Assembly (NCBI GenBank): GCA_011250595.1
Contig: JAANMP010000032.1
Span: forward strand, 1 to 52,479
Source of the DNA: Bacillus sp. MM2020_1
Lineage (GTDB): Bacteria > Bacillota > Bacilli > Bacillales > Cytobacillaceae
Length of the DNA stretch: 52,479 nt
Direction of reading: 5' to 3'
Shown: positions 18,453 to 26,899 of the stretch, piece after piece
How positions within the stretch are numbered: the first letter of the stretch is position 1
How the letters are laid out: every line of letters begins with the position of its first letter
Program-made: the position numbers and the translations under genes
The notes under the pieces: model-generated
What the model saw: the letters and a program-made list of their open reading frames with translations, nothing else
The model's database searches: none
Told to the model about the DNA's origin: nothing

Positions 18453-18525
18453 CATCAGTTCCACCAGTTATACCTGGAAAATATATTGTAATGTAGAAAA
18501 TGCAAGGACCGAGGTGGAACTGATG
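18453..18525 (+). promoter_or_regulatory. 13-bp inverted repeat that can mask the ribosome site and start codon
   Basis: CATCAGTTCCACC (18453-18465) is the exact reverse complement of GGTGGAACTGATG (18513-18525). The right arm contains the ribosome site GAGGTGG and the ATG of the next gene. The 47-nt loop includes a smaller hairpin CCAG...CTGG. This fits translation control by RNA folding; it does not match a riboswitch class I know. Confidence 0.5.
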
Positions 18526-19086
18526 TATTTTTTAATGACAATTTCAGAGAATGTTAAATCCATACATGCGGATTTCAAGAAAAATTCAAAAATCAAACGG
18601 CTGGTATTATGTGCATTATTTGCATGCATTGCAGCAGTTCTCCAAGCTGCAGGTGGTTTTTTACCAGTTTTAGGTTATCTTATTAGCCCCTTTGCGACAG
18701 CACCGATTCTTTTCTGTTCCATGCTCTCCCTTCCACTAGGCGTGATGGCCTATTTCCTTACCAATCTATTGCTGCTAATTCTTCAGCCAAGTGAATTAAT
18801 TGTCTTCCCCTTTACAACTGGTTTGTTAGGGCTGGGTACTGGTGTCGCTTTCTATTTTTTTAAGAAGAGAATAAGTATCATCGTTACTGGGGCCGCATTT
18901 TTAACCGTCGGAATAATAATCCTATTAAATGTTTTTAAATTCCCACTCTTGGGACCTACTATTTCGACCTCTTTCTCCTTTTTAACAACAGGTAGTATTT
19001 TTTTATTTTCGTGCTTTTATTGCTGGATTTGGATTGATATCGTCTTAATTATTTTTAAAAGGTTAAACAAGGCTTTAACCCGGTAA
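18523..19086 (+). CDS. Hydrophobic membrane protein, ECF transporter S-component-like
   Basis: 187 residues from the ATG at 18523 (GAGGTGG six bases upstream). After a charged N-terminus there are about five to six hydrophobic helices. The first, LVLCALFACIAAVLQAAGGF, and the arrangement of the next two resemble substrate-binding S components of energy-coupling-factor vitamin transporters. No ATPase or T component lies nearby, as is usual for S proteins sharing a common module. The resemblance is by pattern only. The start codon is inside an inverted repeat. Confidence 0.55.
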   Translation: MYFLMTISENVKSIHADFKKNSKIKRLVLCALFACIAAVLQAAGGFLPVLGYLISPFATAPILFCSMLSLPLGVMAYFLTNLLLLILQPSELIVFPFTTGLLGLGTGVAFYFFKKRISIIVTGAAFLTVGIIILLNVFKFPLLGPTISTSFSFLTTGSIFLFSCFYCWIWIDIVLIIFKRLNKALTR

Positions 19087-19150
19087 TCCTCCAAATCACT
19101 CCTTTGTTAGGAGCAGATCCTATTTTCTTATTCTTGTGGAGTTCTTCCAG

Positions 19151-20746
19151 TCAATTTTGCATGGCAACGTCGATTAAGACGATTTCCTCCACAGACTTCA
19201 ACGCTTCTTTAAGGATGTTTTCGAATTCAAAAAGATTATTCGCTCGCTTTCCTCTAATTCCAAAACTAGCCGCCAATTGTACAAAATCCGGGTTCTTGAA
19301 GGTGACGCCGTAGTTATTGCCAAACTTTTTGTTCATTTGCTGGACCTCAAGTTTTAACATGGAGTCATTTAAAACAATAATGATAAAAGAAAGCCCTAGT
19401 CGTTTGGCGGTTTCAATTTCGGGAAAATTCATAAGGGCACCACCATCCCCGGTAATACAAATAACAGGGTCATTAGGAGAGGCCAATTTTGCACCAATGG
19501 CACCTGGTATGGCTATTCCCATTGAAGCGAGACCGTTAGAGATGATTAACCGGTCTGGCATTTTCGGCTGATAGGTTCGCGCGATTGAAACTTTATGGAG
19601 CCCGACATCAGATATAACAATCGTATTTTCAGGTGTTAGCGTTTCAATACAATGTAAAATATTCTCAATCGTAAAGGGTTGAGAGTGGGTGTTAACTTGA
19701 TCCTGATCGATTTGATAAGCGGTCTTTATGTGCTCCTTAAGTTCGCCGGAAGGTACCCAGGATTTTATTGGGAGCTCTAATTGATTAAGGATTTGGAGTG
19801 TCATCTTAATGTTCCCGACCAGTTCAACTCCGAATGGATAATATTCATTGATTTCGGCAGGTAAGGTATCAATATGTAATACCGGAAGTTTCTTTTGATT
19901 CCAAACTTTCGGCAGTTTTTCGACAAAGTCAAAGCCGATGACAATCAGTAAATCTGCTTCCGCCATGCCTGGTAAAACTTCATCGTTTTCATTAAATCCA
20001 AACGTAAAGAAATTCAGCGGATGTTCCTTCGGAAGCACACCTTTTGCCATAAAACTGTGGGCAACCGGAGATTGAATGGTATCGATAAATGTCAGCACCT
20101 CTGGAACTGCATCCTTCCTAATGATACCGTTTCCGATGATAATAAATGGTTTCAAGTGTTTTTTTATAAGCGTGGTTGCTGCTTCGAGTGCCTCATTTAC
20201 TGGGACACTTTCAGGCATAGATGTTACCGGCAAAGGCTTTCCAGGAATCATTTGAGCAGAAAAGTTCTCGGGTAACGTAATAGCGACCGCACCCGGTTTC
20301 TCCATTTTTGCCACTCTGAATGCTTTCCGAATAATAGCAGGGACAGTCTCGGATTCTTTGATTTGAGTGCTCCACTTTGTGGTTGGCTCAAACATTTTTG
20401 TAATATCTATATATTGATGTGATTCGGGATGATGACGTTCCACACCTGCTTGACCAATTAATGCCACCACTGGTGAATGATCAAGCTGGGCACTGGCAAT
20501 TCCGGTTATCAAATTTGTAGCTCCAGGGCCAAGCGTTGATAAACAAACACCAACCTTCTTTGACAATCTACCATAAACATCGGCCATAAAAGCAGCCCCT
20601 TGCTCGTGCCTGACATTCACATATTGAATTTGTGATGATTTGGATAGCGAATCAGCCAGATCGAGTGTCTCCTTGCCGACAATTCCAAACACGTATTCCA
20701 CACCTTCGTTTTCTAAACAATGAACAAGTACATCAGATACTTTCAT
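19151..20746 (-). CDS. Thiamine-pyrophosphate enzyme, acetolactate synthase large-subunit type
   Basis: 531 residues from the ATG at 20746, which follows AAAGGAGGAGA; an upstream in-frame start is ignored. The catalytic glutamate is Glu48 in VRHEQGAAFMA; the TPP/Mg motif GDGGALMN followed by LNDSMLK is in the C-terminal domain. The central FAD/transhydrogenase-like domain is also present, giving the full three-domain layout. It could make acetolactate from pyruvate or carry out another carboligation or decarboxylation. No small subunit or acetolactate decarboxylase gene is adjacent, so biosynthetic IlvB is unlikely; an AlsS-like or substrate-specific carboligase is possible. It converges with the S-component-like gene. 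Confidence 0.82.
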   Translation of the reverse strand: MKVSDVLVHCLENEGVEYVFGIVGKETLDLADSLSKSSQIQYVNVRHEQGAAFMADVYGRLSKKVGVCLSTLGPGATNLITGIASAQLDHSPVVALIGQAGVERHHPESHQYIDITKMFEPTTKWSTQIKESETVPAIIRKAFRVAKMEKPGAVAITLPENFSAQMIPGKPLPVTSMPESVPVNEALEAATTLIKKHLKPFIIIGNGIIRKDAVPEVLTFIDTIQSPVAHSFMAKGVLPKEHPLNFFTFGFNENDEVLPGMAEADLLIVIGFDFVEKLPKVWNQKKLPVLHIDTLPAEINEYYPFGVELVGNIKMTLQILNQLELPIKSWVPSGELKEHIKTAYQIDQDQVNTHSQPFTIENILHCIETLTPENTIVISDVGLHKVSIARTYQPKMPDRLIISNGLASMGIAIPGAIGAKLASPNDPVICITGDGGALMNFPEIETAKRLGLSFIIIVLNDSMLKLEVQQMNKKFGNNYGVTFKNPDFVQLAASFGIRGKRANNLFEFENILKEALKSVEEIVLIDVAMQN

Positions 20747-20913
20747 CTTCTCCTCCTTTAACGCCTTCGTTATTTTTTTATGGTTACCGCTGATAGGATT
20801 TTTCAACCTTCCACTTTAAGAAGAAGATTCGAAAAATGCCATGATGTATGATCCAAGTAATGTTACAATTAAAAGAAAATAATGGAAGTAAATGAGAAAA
20901 AGGGTGAAAATTA

Positions 20914-21546
20914 ATGAATGAAGACCAATCATATGTGTGGTATGCAAGTTATGGTTCCAATATTAATGCCGATCGATTCCTATGTTATATAAAAGGCGGT
21001 CAACCTGAGGGTTCCTCCCAAGTTGAGATAGGCTGTAAGGATGCTTCTCTTCCTGTGGATGAGTCAACTTTTACAATAGACCGGCCCCTTTACTTTGCTA
21101 AAGAAGCAGCCAGATGGGAAGCTCAAGGAGTAGCCTTTATCGGTTTGCACGAAGACAAAGAAAACAGGACCTACAGCAAAAAATATCTAATTACGGTCGA
21201 GCAGTTTTTAGATGTAATTAAACAGGAGAATAATGGGATTGATTTTGCAATTGATTTAAAAGAGGTCAAACGGAAAGGTTCAAAAGTATTTCAACGCCAT
21301 TCTTGGTATGGGAATATATTATTTTTAGGAGAAGAAGGGGGCTTTCCAATTTACACATTTACAGCCCCATGGGATATCATTGATGTGGAATGGAATAAGC
21401 CTTCCCATTCCTATTTAAAAACAATTATAAAGGGATTAAGTAAAGATTACATAGATGATGAAATCTTCACTTATTTTCAAAACAAACCGGGGATTAAAGA
21501 TCGATACACTGATCCTGAATTGGCTCTTCTGCTTAAAGAAAAGTAG
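20914..21546 (+). CDS. Gamma-glutamylcyclotransferase-like (GGCT) protein
   Basis: 210 residues. The N-terminal VWYASYGSNINADRFLCYI is the typical first strand and helix of the GGCT/AIG2 fold, where YGSN forms the substrate pocket. Later parts (RPLYFAKEAARWEAQGVAFI, RHSWYGNILFLG, YTFTAPW) are conserved in Bacillus homologues. The typical glutamate general base cannot be placed with certainty, so enzymatic activity is not assured. GGGTG-type ribosome site, single gene with its own terminator. Confidence 0.6.
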   Translation: MNEDQSYVWYASYGSNINADRFLCYIKGGQPEGSSQVEIGCKDASLPVDESTFTIDRPLYFAKEAARWEAQGVAFIGLHEDKENRTYSKKYLITVEQFLDVIKQENNGIDFAIDLKEVKRKGSKVFQRHSWYGNILFLGEEGGFPIYTFTAPWDIIDVEWNKPSHSYLKTIIKGLSKDYIDDEIFTYFQNKPGIKDRYTDPELALLLKEK

Positions 21547-21595
21547 AGCATTTAGGAAAAAACTACAAATTGATCAATTTGCTCAATAATATTTG

Positions 21596-21640
21596 GCCGT
21601 GAAGGGTGATTTTTCTCACCTTTTCACGGCTTATTTTTAT
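21596..21640 (+). terminator. Terminator after the GGCT-like gene
   Basis: GGCCGTGAAGGGTGA pairs with TCACCTTTTCACGGC around TTTTTC, then a T-rich tail. Confidence 0.88.
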
Positions 21641-21851
21641 TAAATAAGGAATAATAAGAATCATTCATCTTGTTAAAAGAAGTAAGAGGAAAATTTATCC
21701 TTGGTAAATTGTGAATTCGCTTACAATTCACAATTAAGACCGTAATTATTCTGTTTTTAGTGTTATGATAATGATAATGGTAATATTGAACCGAAATCTC
21801 GTTTTATTTGAAATCAGTTGATGGAAATCTGTTGAAAAAGGGAGTACTCCT
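21641..21851 (+). promoter_or_regulatory. Upstream region of the DUF2062 gene with a Fur-like hexamer array
   Basis: At 21767-21784 three hexamers run in series, GATAAT-GATAAT-GGTAAT, resembling the head part of a Fur box. They overlap a TATGATAAT stretch that may be the -10. A second partial match (AATAAGAATCATTC) lies near 21650. These hexamers also arise easily in A+T-rich DNA. Nothing else stands out in this gap. Confidence 0.35.
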
Positions 21852-22427
21852 ATGAACATAAAACAACACAAAAAACATAATATTCTTCAACGAATTGGAC
21901 GAGCTTTTAAGTTGAATTTTATCAGACTGTTACGTTCACCAGGCGGAGCCAAAAAAGTATCTTTAGGATTCGCGATAGGCTTTGGTTTAGAAATGGTCGT
22001 ACTTTCGACGGCATCCCTTATTTATATTGTGTTTTTACCAATGGTACGAATGTCTAAAGGTTCCTTGCCTGCAGCTATCATCGGAAATGTCATTGGAAAA
22101 TTTTCCTTTTTGCCGGTACTCCTTCTTCCTTTTGCAAAAACAATCGGTAAATTCATCTATCCATTTAACGGACAAATCGGGCATAAGACCCCATTTTCGG
22201 TTGAGAGACTATTGCAAGGTGATTTTCATGGCCTTGTCAGCCTCCTCCATGGAGGAGTCCATGTGTTAATTGGAATGACTATATTCGGAATTATCCTTGG
22301 CTTCCTTTCCTACTTCCTTGTTCATTATTTCTACGAAAAAGAAAAAGAGAAAAGACTTACAAGAATTCGTGATAAACAAGCTTCTCGAAAAAATACGCTT
22401 GTTTTCATTGATGCCGGTAATAATTAA
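21852..22427 (+). CDS. DUF2062 domain membrane protein
   Basis: 191 residues. A basic N-terminus leads into LRSPGGAKKVSLGFAIGFGLEM, the DUF2062 hallmark, followed by about three membrane helices and a basic tail. Family role unknown. It follows AAAGGGAGTACTCC. Its stop overlaps the end of the convergent SDR gene by four bases. Confidence 0.75.
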   Translation: MNIKQHKKHNILQRIGRAFKLNFIRLLRSPGGAKKVSLGFAIGFGLEMVVLSTASLIYIVFLPMVRMSKGSLPAAIIGNVIGKFSFLPVLLLPFAKTIGKFIYPFNGQIGHKTPFSVERLLQGDFHGLVSLLHGGVHVLIGMTIFGIILGFLSYFLVHYFYEKEKEKRLTRIRDKQASRKNTLVFIDAGNN

Positions 22428-23260
22428 GGTTTTAGCTTTTTTATGATGATGGATTCTAAAAGCTTCCAGGGAAGAAAACTTTTAAGTGTCAGCATATTCT
22501 TTACACCAGCCCCGATTGGATACCTAAGTTCGGGTGTTTTTGGTTGCGAAGCAATTTGCGCAGCCAGTTTGGCAACTTCAATTGGATTGCCATGTCTGGC
22601 TTTGCCACCTTCAATTTCTTTTAGAATGTTTTCCATATAGGCTGAGTATGGAGACTCACCATTGACTTCCATTCCATCTACGCTGGCCCAAATATTGGTT
22701 TGATAGGAGCCTGGTTCAATTAAGGAAACATCAATCCCAAAGGGTTTTAGCTCCAATCGTAAACTTTCGCTATAGCCCTCCAGAGCGTATTTGGATGCAA
22801 CATAGGCAGATAAACCCGGGAATCCAAATCTCCCGCTAATACTGCTCATATTGATAATCCTGCCTTGTTTCTTTGCCCGCATGGATGGTAGGACTGCTTG
22901 GGTGACAGCAATCAACCCGAAAAAGTTAGTTTCAAATTGACTTCGATAAGCCTCTACTGATAGCTCTTCGCTAAAACCTCCCAGTGCAAAGCCTGCATTG
23001 TTTACCAACACATCTATAGCCGGATATTCTTCCAACAAGGTTTGGAAAAGACGAATGGAATCCTGTGACGTCACATCAAGCGGTAGGACATGGATGAATT
23101 CTTCTACCTGTTTCTCTTTTGCAAGGTACAATAACGGCTTTCCTTTGTTTACCTCTCTCATCGTCGCAATGACCGTAAATCCTTTCAATGCCAATTCAAT
23201 CGCAGTTAACAAACCAAATCCGCTCGAAGATCCTGTAACAATTGCTGTTTTTGACTTCAT
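22424..23260 (-). CDS. Short-chain dehydrogenase/reductase (classical SDR)
   Basis: 278 residues from the ATG at 23260 (GGAGG eight bases upstream). Classical SDR features: TGSSSGFG nucleotide loop (9-16), NNAG (87-90), and the catalytic Ser140, Tyr153 and Lys157 in MSSISG and YVASK. The length and the extended C-terminus match Bacillus oxidoreductases of broad carbonyl specificity. It runs after the SASP gene on the same strand but is separated by a strong terminator. A site reading TTGTATACC at 23312-23320 lies upstream and may be its -10 region. Confidence 0.85.
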   Translation of the reverse strand: MKSKTAIVTGSSSGFGLLTAIELALKGFTVIATMREVNKGKPLLYLAKEKQVEEFIHVLPLDVTSQDSIRLFQTLLEEYPAIDVLVNNAGFALGGFSEELSVEAYRSQFETNFFGLIAVTQAVLPSMRAKKQGRIINMSSISGRFGFPGLSAYVASKYALEGYSESLRLELKPFGIDVSLIEPGSYQTNIWASVDGMEVNGESPYSAYMENILKEIEGGKARHGNPIEVAKLAAQIASQPKTPELRYPIGAGVKNMLTLKSFLPWKLLESIIIKKLKP

Positions 23261-23327
23261 GAGTGCCTCCTCCACTGCCCTTTTCTCTATTTAAACTTAA
23301 AATAAAGGTGTTTGTATACCCTAAAGA

Positions 23328-23361
23328 GAAAAAGGCTGTCCCAAAATACTTTGGGACAGCC
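23328..23361 (-). terminator. Terminator of the SASP gene
   Basis: On the minus strand GGCTGTCCCAAA pairs perfectly with TTTGGGACAGCC around a four-base loop and is followed by five T. Confidence 0.9.
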
Positions 23362-23379
23362 TCTGGCTGGAATCACCTG

Positions 23380-23574
23380 TTATTGATTTTGATGATTCCT
23401 GAGGGTTTGTTCAGCATAAGCAACCAGACGTTTGGTCATTTCGCCTCCGACTGAACCATTTGCTCGTGCGGTCGTATCAGCACCAAGTTGAACTCCAAAC
23501 TCGTTGGCAATCTCTTCTTTCATTTGATCTAAAGCATTATCTGCTCCAGGAACCAATAGTTTGTTTCTAGCCAT
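23380..23574 (-). CDS. Alpha/beta-type small acid-soluble spore protein
   Basis: 64 residues with the full SASP pattern: N-terminal [16 protein letters not shown], the germination protease site in EIANEFGV, then [22 protein letters not shown]. It coats forespore DNA, protects it from UV and heat, and is degraded on germination. Ribosome site GGGAGTGATG. Expected from a forespore sigma-G promoter, but I see no convincing -35/-10 pair. Confidence 0.95.
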   Translation of the reverse strand: MARNKLLVPGADNALDQMKEEIANEFGVQLGADTTARANGSVGGEMTKRLVAYAEQTLRNHQNQ

Positions 23575-23600
23575 GATACATCACTCCCGACGAAGTTTTT

Positions 23601-23621
23601 TGAGCAATAAAAAATTGCTCA
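23601..23621 (-). promoter_or_regulatory. Hairpin in the SASP leader
   Basis: TGAGCAAT-AAAAA-ATTGCTCA is a perfect eight-base stem 27-47 nt upstream of the SASP start. It may stabilise the mRNA 5' end. Confidence 0.35.
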
Positions 23622-23719
23622 TTGATAATTTACCCGTTTTTGGTTCATTTCATTATCATCGGGGATATTATTCTTGATGGTTGGTTAAACATTATATAGA
23701 AAAGTGAGTGATGTTGGTT

Positions 23720-23860
23720 ATGATCGAATTCCCAAAAAATCTATATTGTGATAAGTGTGGCAAAGAAACAGAACACATGGTAAGTGAAGATGCTTTAGAG
23801 ATAGAATATATTTGTACCGTTTGCAAGAATGAACAAGAAATTATCAAATCCTTTTTTTAA
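23720..23860 (+). CDS. Small zinc-ribbon-like protein, 46 residues
   Basis: The ORF begins MIEFPKNLYCDKCGKET and has a second pair CTVC, giving CxxC-x18-CxxC, the usual four-cysteine zinc ribbon. Small proteins of this type are frequent in Bacillus and mostly uncharacterised. The ribosome site is weak (GTGAGTGATGTTGG). It lies 22 nt before the DadA-like gene on the same strand. Confidence 0.55.
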   Translation: MIEFPKNLYCDKCGKETEHMVSEDALEIEYICTVCKNEQEIIKSFF

Positions 23861-23882
23861 AAATTAATGAAATAGGTGTTCA

Positions 23883-24998
23883 ATGCAAAAAATAATCGTG
23901 ATCGGAGCAGGAATTCTAGGTGCTTCAACCGCTTATAACCTTGCCAAGTTTGGTGCTGAGGTAACATTAGTTGATCGTATGGATCCCGGACAGGCAACTG
24001 ATGCTGCGGCAGGGATTGTTTGCCCATGGCTCTCACAGCGGCGCAACAAAGCTTGGTATCAGTTAGCCAAAGGCGGTGCTCGTTACTACCCGGAATTAAT
24101 TGCTCAATTAGAAGCTGATGGCGAAAGAGATACTGGGTATCAACGGGTTGGGGCCATCAGTCTTCATACAGAACAGAATAAACTCGAACAAATGGCGGAA
24201 AGAGCGAGAAAACGGCGCGAGGATGCCCCGGAAATAGGTGAGATTGCTATTCTTTCACCGTCTGAAACCAAAGAGCTTTTTCCTCCGTTATCTGAGGTAT
24301 ATGGGTCTGTTTATGTTAGTGGAGGAGCACGTGTAAATGGAAGGGCATTGCGAGAGTCACTAATTCGCACCTCCATCAAGCACGGTGTTACATTCAGGAA
24401 AGGGGATGCGTCCCTCGTCATGGAGGGAAATAAAGTAATTGGCATGAACCTTGATGATTTAACCGTTATGGGTGATCAGGTAATTATTACCGCAGGGGCA
24501 TGGTCTAAAGAGCTTTTACAGCCATTAGGTGTTGAGTTTTTAGTTAAACCTCAAAAGGCGCAAATCATTCATCTGGAATTGCCTGAGACGGATACAAGCC
24601 AATGGCCCGTGGTCATGCCTCCTCAAAATCATTACATCCTTACCTTTGAAAATGCCCGCGTCGTTGTGGGTTCGACACATGAAAATGACGCCAGATTTGA
24701 CACTCGAGTAACCGCAGGGGGGATCCTGGAGATTTTAAGCAAAGCGCTAGAAGTGGCACCGGGTTTATCCGCATGCACATATCTTGAAACAAGAGTCGGC
24801 TTTCGGCCGTATACCCCAGGTTTTTTACCAGTGATTGGGGCGTTGCCGCAATTTGAAGGAATCTATGTAGCCGATGGTTTAGGGGCATCAGGGTTAACGA
24901 GTGGACCTTATCTTGGTATGGAACTGGCAAAACATGTAATAGGAAGGCAAACAGAATTAGATCTGAGCAGCTATAATGTGGCCGGTGCACTTTTATAA
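23883..24998 (+). CDS. FAD-dependent D-amino acid dehydrogenase/oxidase-like protein (DAO family)
   Basis: 371 residues. The FAD fold begins at residue 5 with VIGAGILGASTAYNLAKFG; ATDAAAGIVCPW and the C-terminal TRVGFRPYTPGFLPVIG and VADGLGASGLTSGP stretches are typical of DadA/glycine-oxidase-like proteins. It would oxidise an amino or imino acid to the 2-oxo or imino product. No ThiS/ThiG genes are near, so thiazole biosynthesis is unlikely. Confidence 0.82.
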   Translation: MQKIIVIGAGILGASTAYNLAKFGAEVTLVDRMDPGQATDAAAGIVCPWLSQRRNKAWYQLAKGGARYYPELIAQLEADGERDTGYQRVGAISLHTEQNKLEQMAERARKRREDAPEIGEIAILSPSETKELFPPLSEVYGSVYVSGGARVNGRALRESLIRTSIKHGVTFRKGDASLVMEGNKVIGMNLDDLTVMGDQVIITAGAWSKELLQPLGVEFLVKPQKAQIIHLELPETDTSQWPVVMPPQNHYILTFENARVVVGSTHENDARFDTRVTAGGILEILSKALEVAPGLSACTYLETRVGFRPYTPGFLPVIGALPQFEGIYVADGLGASGLTSGPYLGMELAKHVIGRQTELDLSSYNVAGALL

Positions 24999-25079
24999 GA
25001 GGGATAGAACAAGATAAGCACCCAAAATGGGTGCTAATTGCTCCGAGAATATGTTAATAAATAAAGCGCTTTCAAAAAA

Positions 25080-25775
25080 CTACGTAATAATTCCTCTACG
25101 GAAAAGTTCGCCGATCGCATGGGAGCGATTCTGGACGCCGAGCTTTTTAATAGCCGTTTTCACATATTGTTTCACCGTTAATTCACTGATTTGCATTGAA
25201 TCTGCCATTTCCTTTATGCTTTCCCCCCAAGCAATTCTTCTCATTACTTCTAGTTCCCGCTTACTTAAATTTTGCGGGTCCTCCACATTATCGAATTTCT
25301 CAAAAAGCTTTCCAACTTCTTTGCCATATAGGGTTAATGAGGAAAGCAGTTTTTCATCAATCGTAGCCTCTCTCACAAACTCATTGGAGCAAATATATCC
25401 AATAATAACCGACCGGTAACAAATAGGAACAACAACAAGTGAATTTACACTCGAAGAAGTTATGTATTTACTACTTGTTTGCTTCATATAGTCAATACCT
25501 GAACAATACTTCGCTTTCTTTTCTTTAATCGCTGAGTAAATGATCGGCAGGGAACGGATATCGTCCCGAACATCCCCAATATGGACCATACCACCAGATG
25601 TCAATGAAATAATTCCTTCACCTAGAAACCCTAACGGAGAAAATCTAAATAAATAAGCATTCGTAACGGGATAGAAGTCCATGAAAACATCGAGAATTTT
25701 ATATAATCTTTCTTCATGGCATGTTGCTTCCTCTAAATTTTGTATTCTATGCTGTAAAGTATACTGAGATGTCAT
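25080..25775 (-). CDS. LuxR-type transcriptional regulator with N-terminal GAF-like domain
   Basis: 231 residues from the ATG at 25775 with AAAGGAG upstream. Residues about 20-155 resemble a GAF/PAS sensory domain; 168-231 are a LuxR helix-turn-helix with LSKRELEVMRRIAWGES and SELTVKQYVKTAIKKLG. It is transcribed divergently from the esterase/Baeyer-Villiger pair with a 146-nt gap containing a long-spaced 10-bp inverted repeat, so it is the likely local regulator. The ligand is probably a hydrophobic ketone or related compound (inference). Confidence 0.82.
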   Translation of the reverse strand: MTSQYTLQHRIQNLEEATCHEERLYKILDVFMDFYPVTNAYLFRFSPLGFLGEGIISLTSGGMVHIGDVRDDIRSLPIIYSAIKEKKAKYCSGIDYMKQTSSKYITSSSVNSLVVVPICYRSVIIGYICSNEFVREATIDEKLLSSLTLYGKEVGKLFEKFDNVEDPQNLSKRELEVMRRIAWGESIKEMADSMQISELTVKQYVKTAIKKLGVQNRSHAIGELFRRGIIT

Positions 25776-25811
25776 ATTATCATCTCCTTTATAGGGATAT
25801 AGCACGTCTAA

Positions 25812-25903
25812 AATTGGGAATATTCAAATTATACAAAAAATTGTAACCTTAAGATAGACTTTTAGGAAAATCTTTTTCTTCTAAAGTTATAAAATTCCCA
25901 ATT
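25812..25903. promoter_or_regulatory. Divergent promoter region with split inverted repeat
   Basis: AATTGGGAAT (25812-25821) and its exact reverse complement ATTCCCAATT (25894-25903) bracket the divergent control region. Each arm lies near one gene start, as expected for paired regulator sites. Confidence 0.45.
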
Positions 25904-25921
25904 AGGAAAGGAAGATGTTTT

Positions 25922-26869
25922 TTGGCCAATTTAGACCCGCAAGCAAAAGCTTATTTAGAAATGTTCAGCCAAATGCCATTAATTCAGTCATTAGACGCAC
26001 AAACAGTAAGAGAAATGTTTGCATTAGCCCCTCCTGTAGAGGTAGAGCTGGTATCGCTTGCGAAGGTGGAGGACAGAATGATTCCTGTTGCCGATGGTGC
26101 TGAAATAAAGGTAAGAATTTATACACCTGAAGGGCAAGGGCCATTTCCTCTGTTTATCTATTACCATGGCGGCGGCTGGGTAATTGGGGATCTTGAGACG
26201 GCAGATCCAAGCTGCAGAATGATCGCTAATCGAACAGGAAGAGTAGTGGTTTCTGTTGATTATAGACTTTCACCTGAATATAAGTTCCCGATCCCTGTTG
26301 AGGATTCCTATGCTGCATTAAAGTGGGTAAGTGAAAATGCTGCGGCTATAAATGGAAACGCTTCCAATTTAGCGGTTGGCGGTGATAGTGCGGGAGGAAA
26401 TCTATCTGCCGTCGTATCGTTAATCGCGAAGGAACAAAATGGACCGGACATTGCTGCCCAGGTACTCATTTATCCCGTAACAGCCCTGGGATATGACACT
26501 AAATCATATGAAGAGTTTCAACAAGGGTTTGGCCTTGATAGAGATTTAATGAAATGGTTTGGCAATTATTATATTAATAATGATGAGGAATCAAAGAATA
26601 AATATGTAGCGCCATTATTGGCAGAGGATTTAAGTAATCTACCGCCAGCTTACGTTATTACTGCAGAAAATGATGTTCTGAGAGATGAGGGTTTAGCTTA
26701 TGCCGGGCGTCTTAAAGAAGCAGGGGTCAGGGTTGAAACGATTATCGAATCAGGTTTAGTTCATGGTTATTTTACAAATATGGCGGTATTTCCAGAACGG
26801 ATAAAGGCATCAATTTCTAGATTCGCTAAGTTTTTAAGTGAGGTTGACCAAAAGGTCGGCAGGGTTTAA
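25922..26869 (+). CDS. Alpha/beta hydrolase, hormone-sensitive-lipase family esterase
   Basis: 315 residues from a TTG start with an AAAGGAAG site. The oxyanion motif HGGG (82-85) and GDSAGG with nucleophile Ser156 define the HSL family; the acid and base lie in ENDVLRDEG and LVHGYF. It hydrolyses short to medium acyl esters. The next gene, 30 nt downstream, encodes a Baeyer-Villiger monooxygenase, which makes esters from ketones, so the two probably act in sequence. Confidence 0.9.
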   Translation: MANLDPQAKAYLEMFSQMPLIQSLDAQTVREMFALAPPVEVELVSLAKVEDRMIPVADGAEIKVRIYTPEGQGPFPLFIYYHGGGWVIGDLETADPSCRMIANRTGRVVVSVDYRLSPEYKFPIPVEDSYAALKWVSENAAAINGNASNLAVGGDSAGGNLSAVVSLIAKEQNGPDIAAQVLIYPVTALGYDTKSYEEFQQGFGLDRDLMKWFGNYYINNDEESKNKYVAPLLAEDLSNLPPAYVITAENDVLRDEGLAYAGRLKEAGVRVETIIESGLVHGYFTNMAVFPERIKASISRFAKFLSEVDQKVGRV

Positions 26870-26899
26870 CCATTATTTTAGAGGCGGGAGGTAGGAATA

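Noticed and set aside
19317..20275. Plus-strand ORFs inside the acetolactate-synthase-like gene
   Set aside because: They are antisense to a strongly supported gene and show no independent start signals or family motifs.
25058..25074. cre-like sequence (TTGAAAGCGCTTTATT on the minus strand)
   Set aside because: Good match but placed just past the ends of two convergent genes, where CcpA control of either start is implausible.
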